From positions 62,001-126,000 of the forward strand of contig BDIU01000159.1 in the NCBI GenBank assembly GCA_002118135.1: a DNA stretch of 64,000 nucleotides. Direction: 5' to 3'. Shown one piece after another: positions 50,180-61,548 of the stretch. Position 1 is the stretch's first letter. Each line of letters opens with the position of its first letter. The notes under the pieces are model-generated. The model did no database searches. It had not been told where the DNA came from and worked only from the letters and a program-made list of their open reading frames with translations. The stretch comes from Trebouxia sp. TZW2008. Taxonomy: Eukaryota > Chlorophyta > Trebouxiophyceae > Trebouxiales > Trebouxiaceae. Made by a program: the position numbers and the translations under genes.

Positions 50180-53100
50180 CTACACTGACGGCTGCTGTTT
50201 GAGCTGATCCTGTTGGGCAAGATGCGCAAGCTGCTCCACCATGAACTCTATCTGGTCCTTGTACAGCTGTTTCACATCCTGCAAGTCCGCCCTCAACTCT
50301 TCCAGCCGTTCTTCTTTCTCTCCCAGCATCTCAGTGCAAGCCAGCAGCTGCTGCTGCGCCTGTTGGTGGCCCTCTTGTGCTGAGGCTGCTTCAGCCCTTG
50401 CTGTGAGCGCCGCCTCCTCATTACCAGCTGCTGCTATCACCTCTTCTGCCAGGCTGCAAGCACAGCACACATGTTTGAAACAGGCTTGAGCAGACCTCAC
50501 AGGACATAGCAATCAGTTTTGGCCATGTGTTCGACCTTGCACAGCGTTGTGTGCGGGGTTTGCACAGTTTATGAACAGCCTCCCATCATGAAGTTGACGT
50601 GTAAGCTTCTGTTACACGCTACTCAGAGAAGAGTACTTATAAGCACATGCATGCTAATAAGTATTGACGCTAGTCCAGTCTGGCATCAGCTGCTGACCTG
50701 TCCAAATGCAACAATCGGCGCACAACTGCGCAAAGCTAGATAGATCATCATGCAGCATACCAACCTGAAGACTTCTGCTGTGATTCTGCATGCGGTGATG
50801 GCTGTCATCTGCCGAATGCTTGGCAATGCACATAGCAAGCAGACCTGTCTCTGGTAGCTTCTAGGTTGGTGAGCTGGCTCTGCAGCGAAGCTACTTGGTC
50901 CTCTTTCTGCCTGAGCGTTGAGCGTAGCCTCTCAACCTCACCAGCAGTGCCCAGATGAGGCCTGGAGTGCAGACTGGGGGCCACCTCCAAGGACCCATCT
51001 GAGCCCCTGTCAGTGAGGGCTGTGATGTCCTGTGCAGAAGTGGAGCTGGCGGGAAGCTGCTGGGATGTTGCCTTGTCACTGCTTCTGACCAGCTGCCACC
51101 GGTAGCCTGTGTGCACGCACATGGCGTATGCTTTACACATTGTCTCTGAAATGGTGTGAAGAGGGAGCGGGGCTGCAGGCTGGGGACCCCTCTAGGGACC
51201 CATCTGACCCCTTGTGTGTGCGAGCTGTAATGTCTTGTACACAGGTCGAGCAGGTGGGAAGCTGCTGAGATGTCGCCTTGTCACTGCTTCTGGCCAGCTG
51301 CCACCAGTGGCATGTGTGCACACCACCAAGGTTATGTATCATGCATACCACGCGCGTCTGACTGCCCTCTGTGAGATGAACGCAGAAAAGCAAGGAGACA
51401 AAACATTGTACATGATGCATAGTCAGCCAGCAAGGCTGATGACATGTGCCGTATGATGGCAAGCGCAATACAACATGCTTGCCTGGCAGCCTTGTTGTGC
51501 TGATCAGGCTTGACATGACATGTACATGAATGCCGCGTATGCACAGTGTCTGCTGTAGTCACACAAAACGTAGTTCTGAACAGGGCAGCGTGGTCTTGAG
51601 TGTCTGATGCAGCTGTCAACAACTGCATCTTGCGCCGTAGCAGCTGCAGCGTGTGATAGCTGTGCAAGACCCTCAACCTTATGATGCCGTCACAGACACT
51701 ACAGGCAGTGCCTTGCATGTGCAACACTTTAGGGTTGTGGTGACACAGCACACACATATGGGTCAGCTTATGGGACACAGTTGCATGACACCAGCCAATG
51801 CCATTTGGCAGCCCATGTCTCAGCATGGCTGGGTACCCAGCAGCTCATTACGACCGAATAAACCCACACTATGTGACGCAGAATTTGTCCATTCCGTGTG
51901 ATCATGCAAGGAAATTGGCAGGTGAGCAACAATGTGGGTACAGTGGATTTGCCGTGGAGGGGTAGCATTTGGGCCAGCCACTGCCGGGGGTGGGGAGGTC
52001 CCAACCGCCCCCCCGTTCAAATCTGGTGGCTTGCTTCTGGACTGATGGATTGAACCAGTACAAGGAATCATTTCCACCACTCAACTTGTCAAGTTGATGA
52101 AACACTGTTGAGCAGGGGTTGGCACCTGGGGCAACCATTGGAGCGGGCCCCCTGCGCCCCCCTGGTTAGATATGGTGGCCTGCTTTGGACTGATCGATTG
52201 AATTTATACATGGGATGCATTCCCACCACTTGGCTTGTTAAGAGATGATAACACAACACTATTGAGCAGGGGTTGGCATCTGGGGCGGCCATTGCAGAGG
52301 CGCCCCCTGCGCCCCCCTGCTAAGGTGTAGTAGCCTGTTTATGGACTGATGGATTGAACCAGTACAAGGGACTGTTCTCACCATTCAACTTCGCACAAGT
52401 CTATGACACAACAGCGTTGAGCAGAGTTTTGTGGTGCAGCGATTGTGGGGAGTTCCCCGGCGCCCCCCTGCTCAGACGAGGTGGCCTGCTTTGGACTGCT
52501 GGACTGAATCAATGCTCAGTGTTTGTTCCCGCTACTTTACTTGTCAATACAACAACACGACACTAACAAGCAGGATTTGGCACCTGGTGCAGCCATTGCA
52601 GGGGGCTCCCCAGCGCCCCATTGCTTATATATGGTAGTCTGTTTATGGACTGATGGATTGACTCTATACATGAGGTTCATTCCCACCACTTGACTTGTTG
52701 AGAGATTATAACACAACAGTATTGAGCAGGGGTTCGCACATGGTGCCAACATTGCGGGGGGCTCTCCAGCGCCCCCCTGCTTGGATATGGTGGCCTGCTT
52801 TGGACTGATAGGTTGAATCTACACATGCGATTCATTCCCATTACTTAAGTTGTCAGTATGACAACATGACACGATTGCGCAGGATTTGGCACCTTGTGCA
52901 GCCACTGCAGGGGGCTCCCCAGCGCCCCTTTGCTTACATATGGTAGCCTGTTTATGGACTGATGGATTGACTCTATACATGTGGTTCATTCCCACCACTT
53001 GACTTGTTGAGAGATTGTAACACAACAGTATTGAGCAGGGGTTCGCACATGGTGCCAACATTGCAGGGGGCTCTCCAGCGGCCCCCTGCTTGGATATGGT

Positions 53101-56100
53101 GGCCTGCTTTGGACTGATAGATTGAATCTACACATGCAATTCATTCCCATCACTAAAGTTGTCAGTATGACAACATGACACGATTGCGCAGGATTTGGCA
53201 CCTTGTGCAGCCACTGCAGGGGGCTCCCCAGCGCCCCCCTGCTCAGATGTGGTGGCCTGCTGGTGCGCTGCTAGGCGCTGCTGCAGGGCTTGAATGCGCT
53301 CCTCAGCCGCTGAGGATGCCTCCAGGCTCTGCGCTTGCTCTTGTGCCAGCTGCAGCATTCCAGCAATCAGTCAATCAATTCATTCTCATTCAATGCATCG
53401 ATCAATACGTCAGCAAACGAACGCACAAGCAATCAAAGACAGACAGATAAATCAGCGAACGCACACGTGAACAAGTCAGTGGAAGAAATGCATAGTCCAA
53501 GGCAGAACGGCGGGTGTGACAATTGTACATGTACCCTTCAGCTTGGCGACTAGTGCATTGTCTGGAGTGTGCATGATTAATCAGGTGAGGTGGAGTGTGT
53601 GGCATCAATGCAGATTGCAATGCAAGCTTGCAAATGCTCTGCTTGCTGGTCAGATAGCCTAGTGTGCAACAAACTGGCTCTGGAGAGTGCTGCATTGTGG
53701 TGCTGCCGCATGGCATACTTGTTCGCGTAGGTTGTGCTCCAGCTGCATCTGACGCTGCTGTGCTGTCAGCTCTGCCTGCCTGGCTTGGCTTGCCTGCTCC
53801 TCTGCCGTGTTGCACCGCACTGTGGCAGCACGCTGAGCCTGCTGAGCCTTCTCCACTTCTGCACACACGTATGATTGCTCAGCCTCCTGGCTATGCTTCA
53901 ATCCAAGGTGACTGCACATATAATCAGTCCAGTGTCCTCTGCTTTAGCCTCCAATGACTGTGCCAAGGTGACTGTGAAGGCGACACACAACAATCAGGTG
54001 CATTTGACCGTACCCCATGCGCCAGCAGCACTGGTAGCAGGTCATTACAACAGCAACATCGCAGGAACATTAACCAATGGTTCACTTTGCACGACTGAAA
54101 ATCAAAGCCTTTGACCAGCATTGGCTTCGACAAGCTCAGCCTTGGGGTCACAAGGGCAACAGCCATCACTGATCAGCAGATGATCAGCAGGTCTCAAGTC
54201 ATTTGTGCACAGCAGTCACTAACAGGCAGCACACTTCAGCCACCAGCGTGCCTTGTGATCAACATTGAACTTGAGTGAGTTTTACACACAGCAGGCACTG
54301 ACCAGCATTATCTTCAGCAAGTGGCTTGGCTTTGAGAGTTCTTAAAGCAGCAACAGTGGCAACCATGCAGGTGCTGGCAGCAAACAGCCAACATTGGTCA
54401 GCAAACCAGAAGACAACAGCATCAAGCAGGCACTGACCAGCATTGGCTTCAGCTAGTTCTGCTTTGAGAGTTTCCAAGGCAGCAGCAGTGGCAGCCATGC
54501 GCGTGTTGGCAGCCTGCAGTTTCTCCCAGGCTCGTTTTTCCCTTTCACCAGCGGCGGCTGCTGCTGACTCAAACTCGTTCTGGCGAGCTGTTAGGCTTGC
54601 CTCGGTTGCTGCCCAGGCCTGAGCATTGGCTGTGGCAGTTGCCTGCATGGCTTCCAGCTGGCGCAGGAGGGGTCGAGTAGCTTCAGGGATGTTGGCTGCT
54701 AGGTCCTGATGGCGCGCCTCTGCTGCTTGACACCGCTGCTCTAGGCCCCGCACCTCTCTCTGCAACCCCTCCTCCCTACAGCAAAGCCAGATTGAAAATG
54801 TGCTGAGCTACTGATTCAGCCAGTGACTGTGGAAGCAGTAGAGCCCCCATACCTCCCGCTACAATCCCTCCTCTCTACAGCACAGCCAAATCAAAGCTAT
54901 GCTGAGCTACTGCTTCAGCCAGTGACTGTGACAGTGAGTGTGCTGGCAGAAAGGTCCTGGTGATGCGCCTCTGCTGCTTGACATCGCTGCGCTAGCCCCT
55001 TCACCTCCCTCTGCAACCCTTCCTCCCTGCATCACAGCCAGATCCAAACTATGCTGAGCTGCTGATTCAGCCAGTGACTGTGCAGGTTACTGTGCTGGCA
55101 GTCAGGTCATAATGGCGCACCTCTGCTAAGTGATACTGCTGCTCTAGCCCCTGCACCTCCTGTGCAACCCCTCCTCCCTGCAACAATTTTGCCTTGCAGA
55201 ACAGCCGCACTGTCCAGTGCAAGGTGCATATGCCAAAGGACCACCTACTTGTTCACAGATGAGCCTCAGTGACAGTTGGGCGGACAATGGCGCTTTGGAC
55301 AGCTGAGCAACATTTGCTGTATGTAACATCACCAGCGCAAAATCGTATAGAGGTGCAGTGTACTCTTCACTACATTTGCATTCTGCATTCTAAAAGAAAT
55401 TGCTAAATAAGATGACCTTGCTCACAACTACCACTGCAGTCAGAATGCATTGATGTGTTCCTGATAGCCGCGTTCTTACATCACAGTGCCCTTGTATCAA
55501 GATGCTACTGTCTGTGAGCTCAGGAGAGGCTCTCTGGTAATCCTGGATGCCTAGGGTACCTATGTCTATTTATAGCCCTATTCTCCAAGCTGCCAAGCAC
55601 TTGATTGACACAGGAACCCGAGCTCTTACAGACATGTAAGTGTAGTGTTACCTGAGTTCAGCAGAGGCTCTCTGGTGGTCCAGGATGCACATGCCTAGGG
55701 TGCACACGGCTTTTTCCAACAGCCTTAGCCTTCAATGATACTTAGGCTGCCAGGCACTTGAGTGACAGAGGTGGGCGAGCTCTCACAGACTTGAATGATA
55801 GTGTTACAGTAACTTGTCTTTGTAAAGGTACTCAATGAAAAGACACTCTTGATATAAGGATAGCGCAATCAGTACCCAATCACTGCATTCTGAATGCAGT
55901 GGCACCTCTGCGTAAGGACAATTTGATCCAAGGACAATTCTCTTGGGGACCAAAGCGGTCGTCACAAAGAGATGTCATCGTACCTGAGTTCAGCAGAGGC
56001 TCTCTGGCGGTCTAGGGTGAGGCGCAGCTCCTCCACGGTCTCAGCCAGGGCCTGAGCGCTGCTCTCAGCTTCCCTCAGCTTGTGCCCCAGCCCCTCCTTG

Positions 56101-59100
56101 GCACTCACTGCTGCCCTCTCCTCAGCAGCCGCCTGCACAATATCCAAAGTCGCTTTCAGCTGTATGGTCCGGTACACCACTGTCTCAGTCAGGGCTTGAG
56201 CATTGCCCTTGGGCCCCTCAGCTTGTTCCCCAGCCCCTTCTTGGCACTCACTGCTGCCCTCTCCTCAGCAGTCGCCTGCACAATATCACAAGTCTCTTTG
56301 GACTGCATGGCCAGGTATACCNNNNNNNNNNNNNNNNNNNNNNNNNNNNNNNNNNNNNNNNNNNNNNNNNNNNNNNNNNNNNNNNNNNNNNCCCTCAGAT
56401 TGTGCCTCAGCCCCTTGGCACGCACCGCTGCTCTCTCCTCAGCAGCCGCCTGCATAACATCATGAGTCTCTTTCAGCTGTGTGGTCAGGTGTACCACTGT
56501 CTCAGCCAGGACCTGAGCATTGCCCTCGGCCCCCTCACATTGTGCCCCAGCCCCTCCTTGGCACGCACTGCTGCTCTCTCCTCAGCAGTCGCCTGCACAA
56601 TATCACAAGTCTCTTTGGACTGCATGGCCAGGTATACCACTGCCTCAGCCAGGGCCTGAGCATTGCCCTTGGCCCCTCAGATTGTGCCTCAGCCCCTTGG
56701 CACGCACCGCTGCTCTCTCCTCAGCAGCTGCCTGCATAACATCATGAGTCTCTTTGGGCTGCATGGCCAGGTATACCACCGTCTCAGCCAGGTATGCCAG
56801 CCACATATACCACTGCCTCTTCATGTTGCTCACACCTGAAGCTTGTGCGCTTCCTCCAGCTGCACATAGTTTGAAGACCTGCATCAAATTACCAGACGCA
56901 AGCTGTCTGCTCATGTAGCTCACACCTGGGACTGGTACGCTTCTGTAAGCTGCCAAACAAACTGCTGCTTCTGCATGCAATGCAGCACCGTCAAGCATGT
57001 AGCCACACACATGCCTGCTTTGGCTCACACCTCATACTTGTGGGCTTCCTTCAGCTGCTGAGTAAACTGCTGCTTCTGCATGCAATGCAATGCAACATCA
57101 TGCAGCATGTAGCCACACACACGCCTGCTTTAGTAACTCATACCCAAGATTTGTGGGCTTCCTTCAGCTGCTGAGCAAACGGATGCTTCTGCGTGCAATG
57201 TAACACCATGCAGCATGTAGCCACACACACGCCTGCATTGGCAACTCATACCTGAGATTTGTGGGCTTCCTTCAGCTGCTGAGCAAACTGCTGCTTCTGC
57301 TGCTCAGCATCAGCCTTGTGCTGTTGAGTGGCAGCAGCCACAGCAGCTTCTGCCTTCTGTCGTGCCTCAGCAGCAGCTTCTGCCTTGCCTTCCTCGGTTA
57401 CTAGCTTGGCTGCTGCCTGTGTGTGCGAGACCTCCAGCTCCTTAAGCTGAGCTCTGAGCTTCTTAATTGTGCCTTCCATGTTGCTTTGCTTGATACTTAG
57501 CCTCTCTCCCTCCTCCATCACCTGCACAGAGGAAGACAGATTGATGTGAATGTGAATTCCTTGGTTGATAGGTTTGGCTGCTGCTTGTGTGTGCGAGGCC
57601 TCAAGCTTCTTCAGCTGAGTTTTAAGCTTCTTGATGGTGCCCTCCCTGTTGCTCTGCTTGATGCTTAGCCTCTCGCCCTCCTCCATCACCTGAAAGGACC
57701 ATGAATCAGTCCGTTGGTGTGTCTCTCTGGCTGCTTGTGTGTAGTCTGGCATGGTCTTGGACTAGCTCTGGTTTGTCTTTACCAAGATCTGAGCTTCTTG
57801 ATGGTGCCTTCCATGCTGCTCTGCTTGATACTTATCCTCTCACCCTCCTCCATCACCCGCACAGCACAAAACAAAACTAGACACAACTTTTGTTTGTATC
57901 TCTGACTGACTGTCTGTCTGTCTGTCTGCCTGTCTGGTGCTGTTGGTCTATCTGGTTATGTCTGTCTGTCTGCATGCTTGCCTGCCTGCCTGCCTGCCTG
58001 TCCGTCCCTTGTCTGTCATGAGCTTTGAGCATCTTACTGAGCATCTGACTAGCCATGTGCGCACCTGATGATCATGCACTGATGCAATTCAGGCAGTTCT
58101 GCAATGGCTCAAACCTGCAACAGTCTGCATTTCTCCAAATAGTATTGGTTTGCAACCATGGGCAACGCATGCAGCAAGATTATCAAGCAGATTGCCATAG
58201 GCATAATTCTGGTCATGCCGTGTACAGGTAACAAATATATCCATCATATCAGCAAGTGTTGGGTGCAGCACCTGTGCAATGATGCTGTCCTTCTCTTTCA
58301 GCAGGTCATTGGCGGACAACAGCTTGTCAAAACTTTGACACAGCTGCATGCACAGCTGACAGGCTGACATATGATGACAGCAAATGTGGAAGGTAGCACC
58401 AACACCAGTACCTGTGCAATGATGCTGTCCTTTTCTTTGAGCAGGTCATGGGCAGACGACAGCTTGTCAGAGCCTCGACGCAGGGCGTCCCGCTCCTTGG
58501 CCAGGGCATACACCTTACGCTCCGCCGCACCCAGCCGCCGCTCGCACTCAGCCTGCATCGCTGCCATGTCCTCCTCAGACACCTTTGCTGCCTTGGTCAC
58601 TAGCTCCTCATTGCGCGCCTATACAGTGCAAACTAGCTATGCTCCTGTTGCATTGACTGAGGGCGACGTTGAGCACAGGGGGCCATGTCCTCCTCAGAAA
58701 CCTTGGCCGCCTTGGTCACTAGCTCCTCGTTGCGCGCCTACACAGTGCAGAATAGCTATGCTCCTGTCACATTGACTGAGGGCGACGCTGAGCACAGGGG
58801 ACCATGTTCTCCTCCAACACGTTGGCCGCCTTGTTTATTGATGCAAGCCTGCACATTGCACACCAGCTCAGCTGCAGCTGGTATGCAGCTTCAAGCGTCT
58901 TTAGGGTGTTCAGTGTGTATTTCTGCGGCTACAGCTACGTCACTGTTTGAACCAAATGCAAGCATACAAGCACTTGCTAGACTAATACCAGCTCCTATCG
59001 CAATTTGCATTGCTGTAATGCTTACTACAGCTTGGCCACAAGATGACTGATCTCGATCAATGGATTCCTGTTTGTCCATGAAGGTTGATCATCGTGCAAA

Positions 59101-61548
59101 AAGCCTTTGCTGCAGCTGCTTGCATGAACCATGCAGCATGGTCAGCAAGGCAAGGCAGACCTGCAACTGTTGCTGGACCTCATGCATGTTGGCCAGCTGT
59201 TCTCCCTGCCGCTCCAGCTGCTTCTCTCTAGCTTGCAAACCAGCTTGCAGCTGGTGCACCATGACTGAGAGAGCCTCCCTGCCCAAGCCCTCCAACTCTG
59301 ACTGCGCCACTGGATCTGCAGGAGAAATGCAGCTTGTATCAATGGCAAAACTGTGGTGCTATCAGCCAGAAGATAGCATGCCGGACACAGCCCACAGAGC
59401 TTTCCTGCTCGGGCCCTCCAACTCTACTTGCACCACTGGAAGTGCATGAGGAATGCAGCTTGCATAAACGCCACAACTGTTGTGCTATCAGGCAGAAGAT
59501 AGCGTGCAGGGCACAGCCCATAGGGTCTCCCTGTTCAAGCCCTCCAAGTCTGACTGCGCCACTGGATTTGCATGAGGAATGAAGCTTGCATCATCGGCAA
59601 AAGTGTGGTGCTATCAGCCAGAAGCTATAGCATGCAAGGCACAGCCCACAGAGATCTCCAGCTTCAGCAACAGCTATGGTCACAGGTGACAGTATCAGCT
59701 GAGCTGCTGAGCAACAGGTAAGCTTATGCTGTGGCAGGAGTAATGTGCTGACAGACAGCACGGCAGAGGTTGAAGTTTGGCGAGCATGTAAGCATCACAC
59801 AGCACACAGCTGTGCAAAAGCGTTACAAAACTTACAGCAGGGTGCTGTGCTTCTGCATGCCAGCTTGTGTACATGTCAGCAGTTTCGTTGAACAGCATAG
59901 CTTGTCTGACATGCATACAGGATTGCATCTACAGTAACCTCTCGATATAAGGACACTCAATACAAGCCCATACTCGATGTAAGGACAATGCAACTGGGAA
60001 CTGAGCATTGCATGCTGACTACAGCGGTACTTCTGAGTAGGGACAATTTGATGTAAGGACAATTTTCTTGGTGACTAATGCAGTCGTTACATCGAGAGAT
60101 TACTGTATATCCTCAATCAACTGGCTGCATGGCAAAGGTCTTGATGTGACTCGCACCTGGGATGTCACTTTCATGCTTCTGCTGGGGGCCTGAACGCAGG
60201 ACAGCAACCTGCTCTGCCTCTGCTTGCTCATCCTCATGAGCAATGCCGTTGGTGTGCTGTGCATCAGCCGCATGCTGAGCCTGATCAGCAGCAGCTCCAT
60301 TAGCAAGTGCTGAATGCTGCTGATCCTGTGATGATGATTGCACACTGTCAGGCAGGCTTTGTTGGCTGGCGTGGTCTAGCTGGCTTGATGCGTATAGTCT
60401 GCCAGATGGTTCCTGATGCTGCTGATCGAGCTCCGCATTGTGATGCGCCTGAGTAGCCTGTTTGCCATCTTCAAGGCTGTGATCAGCTCCCATGTGGGTC
60501 TGAGCTGCAGCAGGAACCTCCTGCTGTAAGCTGCTTGATGTGAATGGAATGGCATGCTGTTGGAGTGCAGACGCAGCTGCATTTGCTTCAGCTGTTCCGT
60601 TGCTGTCTTCTCTAGCAGCTGCAATGTCTGCTGAGTCCTCAAACTTCCCATTAGGATCTACTGCATGCTTTGCTTCCTCAGCGTTTTGCAACACATCCTC
60701 CTGCTGAGGTTCTGCTGAATCTCCTGCTGTCTGAGTGTCTGCTGCAGGCTGTTGCTCATCTTGGACTGCTGAGTCTGGAATCTGAGCAACTTCGGCTGAT
60801 GCAGCTGGATTGTGGGAATGCTGTTGCTGCTGCTTAGACAAGGGCTCTGCTGCAGCATTTGACTCGATTTGTTTTGTCTCAGGCACCTCAGGTGGCTGCA
60901 GAAGATCCTGATGCTCTGTCTCCGGCTGTGCAGCCACTGCTGAATCACTGCTGGTTCCTGAGGTTTGAATGTCCTCTGCAGGTTGCTGCAGGAGCCGATA
61001 CAGGGTCAGCAATCTGTTTAGCAGGCAAGCACAGCAGACAGACGATGCAAGCCAACACAGCTTGTGAGTGCTTCGAGCATATTCAGAAGCAATTTTCCAC
61101 ATAAAAATCTTTTGGTCAATGAGCACTGGTTATACGCTGGCATACCTTGACTGCTGGCAGTTTTGTAGGTTTGGCAGAAGTTGAGGCGGGCATGCTGTAG
61201 CCTTCCCATTCTGCACATCAAGCAATTCAATTGGTCCGTGCTGCATGTAGTGCTGTGCAGCGCGCGGCGTCAGAATATGCTTGAGCTGCGCAGCAGTGAT
61301 CTTGCTAAGGTGGCAGGCAGCGAAGTATTCACGTCAATTGCAATCGGACTTTGTGCACCTGTGAACCCAACACTGCGATCTGAAGGGGTGCTTGCAGCGC
61401 CGGCGTCATTGCCATCCGTAGCAGGGGCGATGTTTGTACGCAACGAGCTTTCAATGTTTTGCTCGAGATCCTCCTTTATCTTCTGGAACCTGCCACCGAG
61501 ATCTTGCAGCTGACTGAGACCGGCGTTGAGGTTAAAGTTGCCAAACAT
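50180..61548 (-). CDS. TMF/golgin coiled-coil Golgi protein
   Basis: Twelve exons (61548-61359, 61210-61146, 60985-60157, 59315-59161, 58618-58412, 57521-57252, 56132-55984, 54775-54438, 53858-53719, 53349-53202, 51106-50845, 50453-50180) give 1008 aa. The N-terminus MFGNFNLNAGLSQLQDLGGR is the short amphipathic start of TMF-type golgins. A ~270-residue acidic, Gln/Ala-rich segment (exon 3) is followed by long coiled coil. TMF-typical pieces are KERDALRRGSDKL, VMEEGERLSIKQSN and the conserved NIPEATRPLLRQLEAMQ. The C-terminal Rab6-binding-type coil is ELRADLQDVKQLYKDQIEFM. Arabidopsis golgin candidate 5 is the plant relative; these tether vesicles at the Golgi. Almost every intron carries tandem exon-edge copies, and an assembly gap falls in intron 6, so additional exons are possible. 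Confidence 0.87.
51107..51330 (-). repeat. copy of TMF exon 11 acceptor edge
   Basis: About 150 bp at 51165-51315 duplicates the 5' part of exon 11 (GAAGCAGTGACAAGGCGACA, CCAGATGGGTCCCTAGAGG region on the minus strand) with a CACTGGTGGCAGCTGG start. One copy, diverged. Confidence 0.75.
51930..53201 (-). repeat. array of 8 copies of TMF exon 10 donor edge
   Basis: Eight ~155-bp units follow exon 10 (minus strand). Each contains the exon's last ~60 bp (on the plus strand: GGC...GCAGGGGGCTCCCCAGCGCC...CTGCT) plus ~95 bp of intron with TGGACTGATGGATTGA. Units start near 51960, 52120, 52265, 52425, 52575, 52730, 52875 and 53035. The four units nearest the exon alternate between two types, so a ~310-bp dimer is the most recent repeat unit; 52850-52925 and 53158-53235 are nearly identical. 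Confidence 0.88.
54285..54437 (-). repeat. copy of TMF exon 8 donor edge
   Basis: The last ~90 bp of exon 8 recurs at about 54293-54370 (plus strand: GCACTGACCAGCATTATCTTC, TTTGAGAGTTCTTAAAGCAG), with an in-frame stop and an intact GTCAGTGC donor. Confidence 0.75.
54776..55190 (-). repeat. copies of TMF exon 8 acceptor edge (3)
   Basis: Three diverged copies of the exon 8 start lie upstream on the minus strand, near 54840-54885, 54960-55030 and 55110-55185. They share CCTCCCTCTGCAACCCYTCC in plus orientation and an acceptor-like CTGYAG. Period about 120-135 bp. Confidence 0.75.
55410..55515 (-). mobile_element. degenerate relic of the same MITE family
   Basis: GCAGTCAGAATGCATTGATG, a TTCTTACATCACAGTGCCCT run and TATCAAGATGCTACTGT match the reverse complement of the family interior and end, but one end is missing. 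Confidence 0.4.
55500..55790 (-). repeat. copies of TMF exon 7 donor edge (2)
   Basis: Exon 7's last ~40 bp with its donor recurs at about 55513-55545 and 55651-55690 (plus: CCTGAGTTCAGCAGAGGCTC). Each is followed by GGTNNTCCAGGATGC, then a shared ~140-bp intron unit (GCTGCCAAGCACTTGA / GAGCTCTTACAGAC). The second keeps the donor GTAACAC. Confidence 0.82.
55805..55982 (+). mobile_element. pogo/Tc1-mariner-like MITE, copy 4, at a splice donor
   Basis: A ~178-bp element in TMF intron 7, TA-CAGTAACTTGTCTTTG at the left and AAAGAGATGTCATCG-TA at the right. The right TA forms part of the GTA donor of exon 7 (minus strand, donor GT at 55983-55982). The tandem copy at ~55621-55690 lacks the insert and reads GTGTTACCTGAG across the site. 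Confidence 0.8.
56133..56830 (-). repeat. tandem array of TMF exon 7 acceptor edge
   Basis: About five ~120-bp copies of the exon 7 start plus intron end lie upstream on the minus strand, interrupted by the assembly gap. Shared plus-strand strings are CTCTCCTCAGCAG, CCTCAGNTTGTGCC and CTCAGCCAGGGCCTGAGC. Each has a GCAGG acceptor candidate. Confidence 0.85.
56322..56391. other. assembly gap (70 N)
   Basis: Seventy unknown bases within the exon 7 tandem array. Its true size and the number of repeat units are unknown. Confidence 0.99.
56831..57251 (-). repeat. copies of TMF exon 6 donor edge (about 4)
   Basis: The exon 6 end with its GTATGAG-type donor recurs near 57148-57196, 57036-57085, 56925-56970 and weakly at 56835-56870. 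Plus-strand strings: TTGTGGGCTTCCTTCAGCTG, AACTGCTGCTTCTGC. Period about 112 bp. Confidence 0.82.
57522..57870 (-). repeat. copies of TMF exon 6 acceptor edge (2)
   Basis: The exon 6 start recurs at about 57575-57691 and 57784-57858. The nearer copy still encodes VMEEGERLSIKQSN followed by REGTIKKLK and keeps a TTTCAG acceptor, so it is a plausible alternative exon. The further copy is partial. Confidence 0.82.
57903..58012 (+). repeat. CTGT/CCTG simple repeats
   Basis: Runs of CTGT (57909-57930) and CCTG (57980-58001) in TMF intron 5. Confidence 0.85.
58255..58411 (-). repeat. copy of TMF exon 5 donor edge
   Basis: About 65 bp at 58270-58333 copies the exon 5 end (plus: CCTGTGCAATGATGCTGTCC, TTCAGCAGGTCATTGGCGGA), with a GTGCTG donor. 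Confidence 0.8.
58619..58860 (-). repeat. copies of TMF exon 5 acceptor edge (2)
   Basis: Copies at about 58684-58740 and 58802-58840 match the exon 5 start (plus: CCTTGGTCACTAGCTCCTCG, TTGCGCGCCT). The nearer keeps a TGTAG acceptor. Period about 120 bp; intron text TATGCTCCTGT...TTGACTGAGGGCGACG repeats too. Confidence 0.82.
59316..59690 (-). repeat. copies of TMF exon 4 acceptor edge (3)
   Basis: Three ~124-bp copies of the exon 4 start plus intron precede exon 4 on the minus strand, near 59395-59440, 59520-59565 and 59640-59665. Shared plus-strand strings: GCCCTCCAACTCTAC, GGTGCTATCAGCCAGAAG, CACAGCCCACAGAG. Confidence 0.83.
59930..60107 (+). mobile_element. pogo/Tc1-mariner-like MITE, copy 5 (best preserved)
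   Basis: A 178-bp element in TMF intron 3: TA-CAGTAACCTCTCGATATAAG at the left and ACATCGAGAGATTACTG-TA at the right. These ends are inverted repeats of about 22 bp flanked by TA. The interior is built from ATGTAAGGACAA units. No ORF. Confidence 0.88.

Noticed and set aside
51930..53201. Regular ~155-bp repeat array reminiscent of CRISPR or satellite
   Set aside because: Units are long, have no short palindromic repeat plus unique spacer structure, and match the adjacent exon edge; this is eukaryotic nuclear DNA.
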